64,000 nucleotides of DNA from JANMAT01 sp031359995. GTDB taxonomy: Bacteria > Actinomycetota > Acidimicrobiia > Acidimicrobiales > Ilumatobacteraceae. Where the stretch lies: NCBI GenBank assembly GCA_031359995.1, contig JANMAT010000007.1, positions 42,434 to 106,433 of the forward strand, given 5' to 3'. A model generated the notes under the pieces. That model was not told the DNA's origin. It ran no database searches and saw only the letters and a list, made by a program, of their open reading frames with translations. Made by a program: the position numbers and the translations under genes. Below, one piece after another: positions 16,962 through 25,860 of this stretch. The stretch's first letter is position 1, and every line of letters starts with the position of its first letter.

Positions 16962-17690
16962 ATGAGCGCAACCATCCTGGAGCCCGGGGGCAAGGTCTGG
17001 TCCGAGGGTGACCCAGCCCTGCCGGCCGAGCTGAAGGAGCTCCTGATCCGGATGCTCAGCTACCACATCGAGAACAGCACGAACCCTCACTTCACCGAGC
17101 TGATGGACATGCTGTGGGACCGGTGTCGCACGCTGCCGACCGACGACGGCACGAGGGCGGCGCTCGTCAAGCTGATGAACCAGGAGGTCGAGCACGGCCA
17201 GATCACGGCGCGGCTCCTGAAGGGTCTGGGCATCGACAAGGTGGAGCGACCCATCGAGCAGTACGCGTTCCGGCTCCCCATCGACACCTTCTGCGACCTG
17301 GCGTACTTCCATGGCCTCATCGACCGCGTGGGTTGCTACATCGGTGAGACCTGGGAAGGCGTCCCGTACGAGCCGCTCATGGCGGTCGCGCCCCAACTGC
17401 ACCGCGACGAGGTGTTCCACGCCACGCTCGGGCTACGCAACCTGCGGATCTGCTGCTCGACGCCCGAGGGACTCGACGAGGCCAACGCGCTGATCGAGAA
17501 GTGGTGGCCGGCCGCGCTCGACATGTTCGGTCGGTCCGACTCGGCGTTCTCCGACGCCTACGTCCGGTGGGGGCTGCGCCAGCTGAGCAACGCCGACCTG
17601 CGCCGTCAGTACATCGACGACACCCGACCGCTGCTCGATGAGCTGGGCATCACGGTCCCGTCCAATCGGCTCAACCGCCGGTTCCTGTGA
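16962..17690 (+). CDS. PaaA-like ferritin-fold di-iron oxygenase component
   Basis: 242 residues related to the phenylacetyl-CoA epoxidase catalytic subunit. Two ExxH iron-binding helices are visible: NQEVEHGQI near residue 74 and LHRDEVFHATLG near 148. Earlier Glu residues in SYHIENSTNPHFTEL could complete the carboxylate set. It is shorter than PaaA (about 310), and no PaaB, C, D or E gene is adjacent, so its electron supply and structural partner are unknown. It heads an operon of acyl-CoA enzymes, which suggests epoxidation or hydroxylation of a ring or alkyl chain held as a CoA thioester. The reaction is inferred; the fold is clear. Confidence 0.78.
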   Translation: MSATILEPGGKVWSEGDPALPAELKELLIRMLSYHIENSTNPHFTELMDMLWDRCRTLPTDDGTRAALVKLMNQEVEHGQITARLLKGLGIDKVERPIEQYAFRLPIDTFCDLAYFHGLIDRVGCYIGETWEGVPYEPLMAVAPQLHRDEVFHATLGLRNLRICCSTPEGLDEANALIEKWWPAALDMFGRSDSAFSDAYVRWGLRQLSNADLRRQYIDDTRPLLDELGITVPSNRLNRRFL

Positions 17691-17703
17691 CCGGGGCCGG
17701 CCG

Positions 17704-18105
17704 ATGAACCTCGACACGTTGGGGAAGGTGGTCGTCGACACCGAGCTGGTCGTCGACCCCGAGCGGCTGGCGCTGCTGGCCCGGGCGATCGGCACGCCGA
17801 CGGCGATGGAGACGGCGTTGCGGGTGCCGTTCTTCGGGGCCACGGCGGCCGGGCAGGACTCGGTGGTCGGCCCGCTCGGGATGGACCTGCGTCGGGCGCT
17901 GCAAGGCGGGCAGTCGTTCGAGTGGCACCGGCCGTTCCGCTCGGGTGAGCGGGTGCGGCTCACCGTGACCATCGAGGACATCCTCGACAAGACCACGTTG
18001 CACCTGGCCACCGTGCTGGCCGAGTTCCGCGGCGCCGACGGCGAGCTCATCCAACGACAGCGCACCTCGTTCATCGAGCGGGCCGCGCCGGCGGTCGACG
18101 CGTGA
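17704..18105 (+). CDS. MaoC-like hotdog subunit lacking the hydratase motif
   Basis: 133 residues with a single hotdog fold like the N-terminal half of MaoC/FAS1-type dehydratases. The catalytic D...H hydratase motif is absent; the region reads VGPLGMDLRRAL and FEWHRPFRSGERVRLTVTIED. It ends as GTGA overlapping the next gene, which does have the motif. The pair resembles the heterodimeric hydratases such as ChsH1-ChsH2 of steroid side-chain degradation, in which this subunit shapes the acyl pocket. Confidence 0.72.
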   Translation: MNLDTLGKVVVDTELVVDPERLALLARAIGTPTAMETALRVPFFGATAAGQDSVVGPLGMDLRRALQGGQSFEWHRPFRSGERVRLTVTIEDILDKTTLHLATVLAEFRGADGELIQRQRTSFIERAAPAVDA

Positions 18106-18464
18106 GCCGCCCCGACCTCGTTCCTGCCACCGCGTCGCCGATCACCCGCGATCGGATCCAGGCGTATGGCGACGCCGTCGGCGACCACAACCCCGTCCAC
18201 TTCGACGCGGCGTTCGCCCGCGCGGCCGGCCTCCCCGACACGGTCGTGCACGGCCCGTTCACCACCGCCATCGTCATCGACCAGCTCATCGCCCAGCTCG
18301 GAGCGGACACCGTGCTGAACCTCGACCTTCGCCTGCGCGGCCCGGTGTTCCCCGGCGACGAGCTCACCGTCACCGCCGCCGACTACGGCGTCGACGTCCA
18401 CAGCCAGTCGGGGGCGCTCGTCGCCACCGGTGTCATCATCCTGTCGGGAGATCCGGACTCATGA
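18102..18464 (+). CDS. MaoC-like enoyl-CoA hydratase, catalytic subunit
   Basis: 120 residues. RIQAYGDAVGDHNPVHFD is the hydratase-2 motif with catalytic Asp and His, followed by PDTVVHGPFTTAIV at the substrate tunnel. The GTG start overlaps the previous stop and the end overlaps the enoyl-CoA hydratase start (ATGA). With the upstream half-subunit it probably hydrates an alpha,beta-unsaturated acyl-CoA with a bulky or cyclic acyl group. Confidence 0.8.
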   Translation: MSRPDLVPATASPITRDRIQAYGDAVGDHNPVHFDAAFARAAGLPDTVVHGPFTTAIVIDQLIAQLGADTVLNLDLRLRGPVFPGDELTVTAADYGVDVHSQSGALVATGVIILSGDPDS

Positions 18465-19267
18465 GCACAAGCGAGAGCGGCTACGAGCACCTGCTCGTGG
18501 AGGACCGGGACGGTGGCGTGCGCGTCGTCACGCTCAACCGGCCCGAGAAGTTCAACTCGTGGAACGCCCGGATGCGCGCGGAGATGCGCGACGCGGTCGA
18601 GGCCGTGTCCTCGGACTCGTCGGTGCGCGTGCTGATCTTCACCGGCGCCGGGCGGGCGTTCTCCGCCGGCGAGGACGTGTCCGAGATGGGCGATCTCACC
18701 AGAATGGGAACGCGCGGTTTCCGAGCCGCCGCCCGGGGCATCCACTCCGTGTTCGATCTCATCGAGTCCGTCGAAGTCCCGGTGATCGCCGCCGTCAATG
18801 GCGTTGCCGCCGGAGGCGGGTTCGAGATGGCCCTGTCGTGCGACTTCCGCGTGGTGGCCTCCGACGCCCGCTTCGTCATGCCCGAGGCCAAGGTCGGCCT
18901 CATCCCCGGCTCGGGCGGCTGCTCCCGCCTGGTGAGCTACATCGGGCTCGGCCGGGCCAAGGAACTGGTCATGCTCGGCCGCCCGATCAACGCCGACAAC
19001 GCTCTCGCACTCGGGCTCGCCACTGCCATCACCGAACCCGGCGGCTCGGTCGACAGCGCCGTCGCGCTCGCCAAGGAGATGACCGCGTTCGCGCCGCTCG
19101 CACTCGGCATGGCCAAGCTGGTGCTCAACACCTGCACCGACGTCGACCACGAGACCGGACGGAGACTCGAACGCCTCGGCCAGAGCGTGCTCAAGACCAC
19201 GACTGACCACGCCGAGGGCACGCAGGCGTTCCTCCAGCGCCGGCCACCGGAGTGGCAGGGTCGCTGA
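18461..19267 (+). CDS. Enoyl-CoA hydratase/isomerase (crotonase family)
   Basis: 268 residues. Oxyanion-hole stretches are FTGAGRAFSAGEDV and NGVAAGGGFEMAL. Both acid/base Glu positions are present (GGGFEMA and MPEAKVGLIPGSGG), which fits a hydratase more than a simple isomerase. It is the fourth gene of the operon and overlaps its neighbours on both sides (ATGA, TGATG). It may act on the ring-cleaved or epoxide-derived CoA ester made by the di-iron protein. Confidence 0.85.
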   Translation: MSTSESGYEHLLVEDRDGGVRVVTLNRPEKFNSWNARMRAEMRDAVEAVSSDSSVRVLIFTGAGRAFSAGEDVSEMGDLTRMGTRGFRAAARGIHSVFDLIESVEVPVIAAVNGVAAGGGFEMALSCDFRVVASDARFVMPEAKVGLIPGSGGCSRLVSYIGLGRAKELVMLGRPINADNALALGLATAITEPGGSVDSAVALAKEMTAFAPLALGMAKLVLNTCTDVDHETGRRLERLGQSVLKTTTDHAEGTQAFLQRRPPEWQGR

Positions 19268-20619
19268 TGGCCGCCGCGCCACCGCCATCCGACGCCCGCT
19301 ACTGGAACCGACCCACGCAGACCGCGCCGCGCGAGGTGCTCGATCGCTGGCATCTTGAGCGGATCCGGCACCTCGTCGACTGGGCCTACCGATACTCGCC
19401 GATGTACCGCCGGCTCTACGACGACGCCGGCGTCAAACCGGCCGACATCCGAACCTGGAACGACTTCCACCACCGGCTCCCGTTCACCGACAAACCGGAC
19501 TTCCTCGCCGACCAGGACCGCGAGCCGTCCGGGTTCGGGGGCATGGCGTTGCCGGCCGAAGAGATCCAGATGTACTTCCACACCACCGGGACGACCGGGC
19601 GCTTCCTCAACGAGGGGTTCACCCAGTTCGAGATGCAGAAGAGCGCCACCCAGTACTGCTACTCGCTGTGGGACCACGGGATCCGGCCCGGCGATTCGAT
19701 GTACTTCTGCTTCAACTTCGGCATGTGGATCGGGCTGTGGAGCATCTACTGGGGCGCTCGCAACCTCAACCTGCGCATCCTCGCCGGCGGCGGCGCCGGC
19801 AGTGTCGAACGCGTACGCCAGATCCTCCAGCACCGGCCCACCATCGTCGTCGGCACGCCCACCTACCTGCTCCACCTCGTCGACGTGGCGCGCCACGAGG
19901 GGCTCGACCTGCGCGACGCCGGCGTTCGCATGGTCATGGGAGGCGGCGAGCCCGGCTTCTCCGTACCGGTCACCAGGCAGAGCCTGATGGACGGCTGGGC
20001 GGCGAGCCAGGTGCTCGACGCCTACGGCATCGGCGAAGCCATGCACGTCGCCCAGAGCTGCGCCGAGTGGGGTGGCGGCGTGCACACGATCGAGGACGTC
20101 GTCCACAGCTACACCGCGGACCCCGACACGGGCGAGCCCGTGCTGGAATCGGGGCAGGTCGGCGAGAACATCGTCACGAGCTACACCCACTTCACGCAGC
20201 CGTTCATCAAGTACCGCACCCACGACCTGGTGCGGCGTGACCTGCACCCCGACCACGGTTGCGGATGGACCTGGGCGCACCTGCCCGGCGTCGTGCTCGG
20301 CCGCAGCGACTTCATGGTCACCATCAGGGGCACGAACGTGTACCCCACCGCCGTCGAGAACCTCATCGGCGGCGTCGCCGGCCTCACCAACCACTACGAG
20401 CTGCACATCGCCAGACCGGACGTGTTCGACGAGATGACCGTCAAGGTCGAGGCGTCCTCGGCCGGGGCCGACCGCGCCGCGCTCGCCAGCGCCCTCGACA
20501 CCCACCTCCATCGCAGCCTCGGTGTGCGGCTGGGCGTCGACGTGCTCGAGCCCGGGACGTTGCCCCGCTACGAGCTGAAGACCCGCCGCATCTTCGACGC
20601 CCGCAAGGCCCACACGTGA
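19267..20619 (+). CDS. PaaK-like acyl/aryl-CoA ligase (AMP-forming)
   Basis: 450 residues, close to phenylacetate-CoA ligase in size. YFHTTGTTGRFL is the adenylate P-loop, RTHDLVRR carries the conserved Asp, and LPRYELKTRRIFD near the end contains the catalytic Lys. HLVDWAYRYSPMYRRLYDDAGV near the start is typical of the PaaK group. The ATG at 19267 overlaps the preceding stop (TGATG). It would activate the carboxylic-acid substrate of the operon; the Trp/Tyr/Phe-rich middle (CFNFGMWIGLWSIYW) hints at a large hydrophobic acid, which is only a guess. Confidence 0.8.
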   Translation: MAAAPPPSDARYWNRPTQTAPREVLDRWHLERIRHLVDWAYRYSPMYRRLYDDAGVKPADIRTWNDFHHRLPFTDKPDFLADQDREPSGFGGMALPAEEIQMYFHTTGTTGRFLNEGFTQFEMQKSATQYCYSLWDHGIRPGDSMYFCFNFGMWIGLWSIYWGARNLNLRILAGGGAGSVERVRQILQHRPTIVVGTPTYLLHLVDVARHEGLDLRDAGVRMVMGGGEPGFSVPVTRQSLMDGWAASQVLDAYGIGEAMHVAQSCAEWGGGVHTIEDVVHSYTADPDTGEPVLESGQVGENIVTSYTHFTQPFIKYRTHDLVRRDLHPDHGCGWTWAHLPGVVLGRSDFMVTIRGTNVYPTAVENLIGGVAGLTNHYELHIARPDVFDEMTVKVEASSAGADRAALASALDTHLHRSLGVRLGVDVLEPGTLPRYELKTRRIFDARKAHT

Positions 20620-20843
20620 GCCACATCGCCGCTCTCGAACAGACCCGACAGGATCTGCTGGTGCTGCGGGCCGAACTGCTCCGCCAGCGGGCCGCCGCCC
20701 CCACCCCCGCCGTCGCCCACGCGCTGCGCCTCGCCGATGCCTACCTGTTCCTGGCCCTCGGGTACTGCGGGCACAGCGACGAGCTGTTCCCGGAGGAAGG
20801 TCACGTCGAGCCCGACCGGGAGCCGTTCCCCAACCTACGCTGA
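20616..20843 (+). CDS. Small conserved-looking protein of unknown function
   Basis: 75 residues starting with a GTG that overlaps the ligase stop by 4 nt and ending 3 nt before the TetR gene. It begins SHIAALEQTRQDLLVLRAELLRQRAAA, a probable amphipathic helix, then AHALRLADAYLFLALGYCGHSDELF and an acidic tail. No family was recognised. Coupling on both sides and high GC at third codon positions support a real gene. An accessory or partner for the di-iron protein is possible but unsupported. Confidence 0.6.
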   Translation: MSHIAALEQTRQDLLVLRAELLRQRAAAPTPAVAHALRLADAYLFLALGYCGHSDELFPEEGHVEPDREPFPNLR

Positions 20844-20846
20844 GCC

Positions 20847-21491
20847 ATGGTGAGCCACCTCGACGTTCCTCCCGTTGCGCTGGCTCCCGGCGCGCCTCGC
20901 AAACGCGGCCGTCCGCGCCAGGAGCAACCGTCCGCGGCGTACCGGGCCAAGCAAGCCGAGATCGTCGACGTGGCCATCGAGGTGTTCCGCGAGCGCGGCT
21001 TCGAGCTGGGCACACTCGACGATGTCGCGGCGTGCCTCGGCGCTGGCCGGGCCAGCCTGTACCACTACGTGCCATCCAAGGCGCACCTGCTGTACCTGAT
21101 CTTCGACCGTGCCATCAGCACCACGCTCGAAACCATGGACCAGCTCACTGCCATCCCTGACCCCGGCGAGCGCCTCCGAGCGCTGATCCGCCAGCAGGTC
21201 CACACGATCGCGGCCAACCCGGGCATGTTCACCGTGTTCTTCGGCGACCGGCCCGCCCTCGACAAGAAGTACGAGTCGGAGATCCGTCCCAAAGAACGGC
21301 GGCTGCTCCGCTACCTCATCGAGGCAGTCAAGGCCGCTACCCGAGCCGGGGAGCTCGGCGACGTCGACGCCCGTCACGCCGCCCAAGCGCTCCTCGGCAT
21401 GACCAGCTGGTTCCACAAGTGGTACGACCCCAACCGCGACGACCCCGACGCATTCGCCGACGTCTGCGTACGGCTCATCTTTCCAAGCTGA
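20847..21491 (+). CDS. TetR-family transcriptional regulator
   Basis: 214 residues. After a basic N-terminal arm (RKRGRPRQE) the HTH reads VAIEVFRERGFELGTLDDVAACLGAGRASLYHYVPSKAHLLYLI, the standard TetR DNA-binding domain. The C-terminal ligand domain is of the size seen in acyl-CoA-sensing TetR proteins. It is the last gene of the 16962-21491 operon and the natural repressor for the dyad at 16878-16897. A CoA thioester is a reasonable ligand guess. Confidence 0.85.
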   Translation: MVSHLDVPPVALAPGAPRKRGRPRQEQPSAAYRAKQAEIVDVAIEVFRERGFELGTLDDVAACLGAGRASLYHYVPSKAHLLYLIFDRAISTTLETMDQLTAIPDPGERLRALIRQQVHTIAANPGMFTVFFGDRPALDKKYESEIRPKERRLLRYLIEAVKAATRAGELGDVDARHAAQALLGMTSWFHKWYDPNRDDPDAFADVCVRLIFPS

Positions 21492-21599
21492 ACGCCGCCG
21501 CCGACGGCGCCCGATGTCCCAGCGCCTGCGGGCGTGGACGGTCGGGATCCTCGGCGATGCCGGCGCCGTAGCCGTTCACCAGACTTAGGACAGCGAGCA

Positions 21600-21616
21600 C
21601 CGCCGTTCGGGCGGAC
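21600..21616. terminator. Short GC hairpin past the DUF1501 gene
   Basis: CCGCC, loop GTTCG and GGCGG form a 5-bp stem directly after the DUF1501 stop and downstream of the convergent TetR gene. It has no T-run; a weak terminator role is possible. Confidence 0.3.
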
Positions 21617-24445
21617 CTACGTGGTGAAGTACCCGAGCAGATCGATCACGACGTGCACGCGCCCGGCCGACACGGCCACGTCGACGGCACCGTTGGCGCC
21701 CAGCTCGGCCACGACGAGGTTGGGCACGGTCTGGTGGGGCATGAAGTTCAGATTCGACGCGGCCGGCTGCGGCTCGCCCGCCGGCCACACCGTGAGGTAG
21801 CCGGGACGCGTGGGGCGGGCGGCGGTGACGTTCAGCACGACGGCGGTCACACCGGTCGCCGGCACACCCGCCTGGCCGGCCAACATCAGTTCGGCCACGT
21901 TCGATCCGCTCAGCGTGCGACCGACGCGGCGCGTGTCGAGGACGCGCGTCGGGCTGGTGGCGACCATGCGCGCCACCGCGCACGACGGGGAGAAGAAGCC
22001 GACGACATCGGCGATCACGTGAGCCGCACCGCCCGACGTCTGCACGACCACGTCGCCGGCGGCACTGAGCGGCGCGACCACCAGGTTGGGCACCGTTTGA
22101 CCCTTCACGAAGCTGACCATGGCCACGTCGGGCTTGGCATCGCCGGCGGCCCACACGCACAGCTCACCGCTGGCCAGTGGCTCGGTGACGGTCATGTTCA
22201 GCAGCACGGCCCGCACCGCGTCAGCGGGGACTGCCCCCACACCGGCGAGGCGCAGCACGTGCTCCTTGCCGGTGATCAGCGGGCGGTGGTCCTGGCGAGT
22301 GTCGAGCACGCGCTGCGGCGTGATCGGGCTCAGGCGGCTGCCGGGCTCAGTGGTGAAGTAGCCCATGACATCGGCGATCACGTGGGTCTTGCCCGCCGAG
22401 TTGAACAGCTTCACGAGCCCCTTGCCGCTGACCTTCACGATCACCAGGTTGCTGGCCGGCGCGCCGGGCTGGAAGCTCAGGTTGGCGGTGTCGGGCTGGG
22501 GGTCGCCGTCGGGCCAGATGGCCAGGAAGCCGCTCTCGGTTGGCCGCAGCGCGGTCACGTTGAGCAGCACGGCGGTGACATCGGGCCCGGGGATGCGGCC
22601 CTTGCCGGTGACGCGCACGTCGATGGTCTCGGCCGGCCCGAGCTTGCGCTTCGTGCCGCGGGGCAGGCCCTTGCCCGTGCGCGTGTCCAGGATGCGCACC
22701 GGCCGGAGCGTGATGAACGAGCCGGGCTCGTTGAACTCGCAGGAGGCGCCGGTGCCACCGGTGGACGGCGCCGTCGTCGACGTGGTGGGTACCACCGTCG
22801 TGGTCGGCACGGCCGTCGTCGGCGCCACCGTGGTGGTCGGGGCCACCGTGGTCGTCGGGGCCAGCGTGGTCGTCGGGGCCAGCGTGGTCGTCGGGGCCAC
22901 CGTCGTGGTCGGGGCCAGCGTGGTCGTCGGGGCCACCGTGGTCGTGGTGGCGGCGACCGTCGTGGTGGCCGCGACCGTGGTGGTGGGCGCCACCGTGGTC
23001 GTCGGGGCCACCGTCGTCGTCGGGGCCACCGTCGTCGTCGGGGCGACCGTGGTCGTCGGGGCCAGCGTGGTCGTCGGGGCCAGCGTGGTCGTCGGGGCCA
23101 CCGTGGTCGTGGTGGCGGCGACCGTGGTGGTGGGCGCCGTCGTGGTCGTGGTGGTCGGCGGCGTGCCGCCGATGCGCAGGATGAACCCCAGGTCGGGGAA
23201 CGTACCGCCGAGCAGCGCCAGGGGGTCACCGCCGAGGACGTTGGCGAGGAGGCTCGTGTAGATGCTGCGGAAGTCGACGGTGAACTCGAGCATGCCCTCC
23301 GAGAGCAGGTTGGTGAACGAGGGCAGCTGGCCGTAGAAGCCGCCGGTCACGCCGCGACCGATGACCAGCACCGGGTTGGCGGTGCCGTGGTCGGTACCGG
23401 CGTCGCCGTCCTCGTCGAGCTGCCGCCCGAACTCGGAGACGACCACGATCACGACCTTCGCAGCGATCGTCGGGTCGAGCGCCCCGTAGAACGCCTGGAT
23501 GCCCTCGTCGAGCCGGCGGAAGTTCCCGTTGTGGGTCGACAGCTCGTCGGAGTGGGTGTCCCAGCCCCCGTCGTGGTTCAGGTTCACCACGCGCACGCCG
23601 ACCTTGGCGTTGAGCAGTCGCGCCGCCACCACCATCTCACGACCGAACCACGAGTCGGGGAAGGATCCGTTGTAGGCCGGCGCCACGGTGGCCCCCACGT
23701 CGACGAGTTGGCGGGCGGTCGCCGCGTACAGATCGGCCCACTGCCCCAGACCTGACGGCTGCGCGGCCATCGCCCGCACGGCGTCGTAGATGCGCTTCTC
23801 GCGGCTGTCCATGTCGGTGCCGAAGAAGGCGCCGTTGCCGCCGAGGGCGACGGCGCGCGTGTTGGCGCCGATGAGGTGGTACGGCACATCGTCACTGATC
23901 GTCGTCACCGGCACCGGGCCGGCACTCGCGCCGAGCGTGTCCAGGTAGCGGCCGAGCCAACCGGTGGTCGCCGGCGCGGCTCCGGCCCAGCCCTCCTGCC
24001 AGATGCGCATCGACTCGAAGTGGCTGCGGTTGAAGTTCGGATAGCCGACGCCGTGCACCACCGCCAGCTGCTTGCTGTCCCAGAGCTGCTTCAGGTACGG
24101 CAGCCGCGGATGCAGGCCGAAGCCCCCACCGAGGGGCAGGGTGTTGGCCGACGCGATGCCGATGGTGGGCCGCACGGCGTAGTACACGGGGTTGTCGACG
24201 GGTACCACCATGTTCAGCCCGTCGTTGCCGCCGTTCAGGTTGATCAGCACGACGATGCCGTCGGGGTCGCCGACGGCGGCACTGGCGAACGGCGTGTGCC
24301 GCGAGAACGCGCCGAGCGTGTAGGCGGCGCCACCGGCCAGCGCGGCGGCCTGCAGGAAGCGGCGGCGCGACAACTGGTACGGCGAGTCGTCGCGAACCGA
24401 CAGCTTCTGCATCGCCTCGGCGACGTCGGGATCGGGGTGGGTCAT
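21617..24445 (-). CDS. Exported DUF1501 protein fused to a Thr-rich linker and LDTR repeats
   Basis: 942 residues. SRRRFLQAAALAGGAAY is a twin-arginine signal. Residues to about 425 are DUF1501, a sulfatase-like exported domain: VLINLNGGNDGLNMVVPVDN, GVGYPNFNRSHFES, DGGWDTHS and VVVSEFGR with TDHGTANP. A linker of about 135 residues repeats TTTVAP/TTTLAP. Three LDTR-type repeats (about 585-942) follow, with LDTRTGKG, LDTRQDHR and LDTRRVGR. It pairs with DUF1800 as usual, 119 bp downstream of that gene. DUF1501 function is not established; the linker and repeats suggest display outside the cell wall. Confidence 0.85.
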   Translation of the reverse strand: MTHPDPDVAEAMQKLSVRDDSPYQLSRRRFLQAAALAGGAAYTLGAFSRHTPFASAAVGDPDGIVVLINLNGGNDGLNMVVPVDNPVYYAVRPTIGIASANTLPLGGGFGLHPRLPYLKQLWDSKQLAVVHGVGYPNFNRSHFESMRIWQEGWAGAAPATTGWLGRYLDTLGASAGPVPVTTISDDVPYHLIGANTRAVALGGNGAFFGTDMDSREKRIYDAVRAMAAQPSGLGQWADLYAATARQLVDVGATVAPAYNGSFPDSWFGREMVVAARLLNAKVGVRVVNLNHDGGWDTHSDELSTHNGNFRRLDEGIQAFYGALDPTIAAKVVIVVVSEFGRQLDEDGDAGTDHGTANPVLVIGRGVTGGFYGQLPSFTNLLSEGMLEFTVDFRSIYTSLLANVLGGDPLALLGGTFPDLGFILRIGGTPPTTTTTTAPTTTVAATTTTVAPTTTLAPTTTLAPTTTVAPTTTVAPTTTVAPTTTVAPTTTVAATTTVAATTTTVAPTTTLAPTTTVAPTTTLAPTTTLAPTTTVAPTTTVAPTTAVPTTTVVPTTSTTAPSTGGTGASCEFNEPGSFITLRPVRILDTRTGKGLPRGTKRKLGPAETIDVRVTGKGRIPGPDVTAVLLNVTALRPTESGFLAIWPDGDPQPDTANLSFQPGAPASNLVIVKVSGKGLVKLFNSAGKTHVIADVMGYFTTEPGSRLSPITPQRVLDTRQDHRPLITGKEHVLRLAGVGAVPADAVRAVLLNMTVTEPLASGELCVWAAGDAKPDVAMVSFVKGQTVPNLVVAPLSAAGDVVVQTSGGAAHVIADVVGFFSPSCAVARMVATSPTRVLDTRRVGRTLSGSNVAELMLAGQAGVPATGVTAVVLNVTAARPTRPGYLTVWPAGEPQPAASNLNFMPHQTVPNLVVAELGANGAVDVAVSAGRVHVVIDLLGYFTT
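22784..23154. repeat. Tandem 18-bp coding repeat (Thr-rich linker)
   Basis: About 20 variants of an 18-bp unit encode TTTVAP, TTTLAP or TTTVAA inside the DUF1501 gene on the minus strand. The array also opens an artefactual plus-strand frame rich in VVVGA. Such arrays change length easily by slippage. Confidence 0.85.
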
Positions 24446-24564
24446 GGCGGGCCTCGCGGTTCGTGGAAGGAAGACAGGGAGACGGCCCGCCCGAGCCGAC
24501 GTGGGGCGCGCACCCGGAGGCGCACATGCGGTCGAACGGGTCGACCGAAGGAAGTGCGATGGCG

Positions 24565-25860
24565 TCAGGCCACGACGAGGTCGGGGCTCATCAGCACGAG
24601 GAACAGCAGGTCGTAGTTGGGATCACCGAAGTAGTCGGTGGCCTTGCGCACCCCGTCGAGCCAGCCCGTGACGGCGGCCTTCGTGGTAGGCGACGGCGTG
24701 GCGACGGCGAAGGTGTCGAACGCGCCCAGCACCGCGGCGTCCAGGGCCTTCTTGGTGAAGTCGGGGATGAGGCGCTGGTCGTTGGCCCGATCGAGCACGT
24801 GGGCGGCGAACGCGGCACGCGCCGCCACCTCGCTGGTGGAGATCCAGTAGCCGTTCTGCTTCCAGCCCGCCACGTTCGGCGGGTTGTAGGGCTCCTGGCC
24901 CTGGTTCGACAGGTGCCACTGGAGGTCGAGCTCGCTGGTCGGCACCTTCAGGCCGCGCACGGCGGCTACGGCGAGCTCCACGGGCGTGCGCACCAGGCCC
25001 TGCTTGGCAGATGTCGCGTAGAACTCGTCGCGCAGGAACAGCGCCCGCAGCACCGATTTGATCTGCAGCCCGCCGGCGATGAACGCCTGGGCCAGCGCGT
25101 CGACCACGCCGGCCGGCGGGTTGGGGTGGGCGAAGAACGACCAGAGCTTGCCGGCGATGTAGCGGGCCATGGTGCTCTGCTTGGAGCCGAGCAGGATCTC
25201 GTCGATCTCCGTGGGTCCGTCCCAGTTCTTGGTGATGCCGAAGATCGTCTTGTTGGCGGTGTCGTGGTTCGCCGCCTTGAACTGGAACGCCGAGCCATCG
25301 TCGGCCACGTTGTAGCCCGACCAGGCGCGGGCGCCTTCGATCACGTCCGACTCGGCGTAGTTGCCGATGCCGAGGGTGAACAGCTCCAGCAGTTCGCGGG
25401 CGAAGTTCTGGTTCGGGTGACGCTTCGAGTTCGAGTCGCCATCGAGGTAGCGCAGCATCGCCACCTGGATCGCCATGCCCTGCGTCAGGGTCCGGAAGTC
25501 GCCGAGCGCATTGGCCCGGTAGAACACGATCTGGTCGTACATCTGGCTGATCGAGTCGGTCTTCACGTAGCCCGACACGAAGTGCCCGTGCCAGAAGAAC
25601 GTCATCTTCTCCTGCAGCGGCGACGGCGACGTCGCCATGCGCTGGATCCAGTCCTGGATGAGCACGAGGATCTTCTCGTAGTCGCCCTTGGTGGCGTCGG
25701 CGAGGATGGCCGGCGGCGTGTCCGGCAACCCGGTGGCGTTGAGCAGGCGGTCGACCGCCGCGGCCCGGTCGAGGGCCGCCAGCGCGGCGATCTCGGTGGT
25801 GGACCCGCCGAACCCGGCTCGGCGGAGCAGGTGGGCGGCATCACTGATCGGCATCGGCAT
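24565..25860 (-). CDS. DUF1800 family protein
   Basis: 431 residues with the family blocks HLLRRAGFGGS, KMTFFWHGHFVSGY, LDGDSNSKRHPNQNFARELLELFTLGIGNY and PPNVAGWKQNGYWI. These proteins are nearly always encoded beside DUF1501 and are thought to be exported or to assist the partner; the biochemical role is unknown. No signal peptide is obvious. GGAGGT 8 nt upstream supports the ATG at 25860. It is the first gene of the DUF1800-DUF1501 pair. Confidence 0.9.
   Translation of the reverse strand: MPMPISDAAHLLRRAGFGGSTTEIAALAALDRAAAVDRLLNATGLPDTPPAILADATKGDYEKILVLIQDWIQRMATSPSPLQEKMTFFWHGHFVSGYVKTDSISQMYDQIVFYRANALGDFRTLTQGMAIQVAMLRYLDGDSNSKRHPNQNFARELLELFTLGIGNYAESDVIEGARAWSGYNVADDGSAFQFKAANHDTANKTIFGITKNWDGPTEIDEILLGSKQSTMARYIAGKLWSFFAHPNPPAGVVDALAQAFIAGGLQIKSVLRALFLRDEFYATSAKQGLVRTPVELAVAAVRGLKVPTSELDLQWHLSNQGQEPYNPPNVAGWKQNGYWISTSEVAARAAFAAHVLDRANDQRLIPDFTKKALDAAVLGAFDTFAVATPSPTTKAAVTGWLDGVRKATDYFGDPNYDLLFLVLMSPDLVVA

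Noticed and set aside
18937..21075. A 712-codon antisense frame over the CoA ligase
   Set aside because: No domain, opposite a gene with intact adenylation motifs and operon coupling.
22784..23154. CRISPR array
   Set aside because: The 18-bp units are contiguous, in frame and encode a linker; no spacers or cas genes.
22365..23261. A VVVGA-repeat protein on the plus strand
   Set aside because: It is only the complement of the TTTVAP linker array; the minus strand carries the Tat signal and DUF1501.
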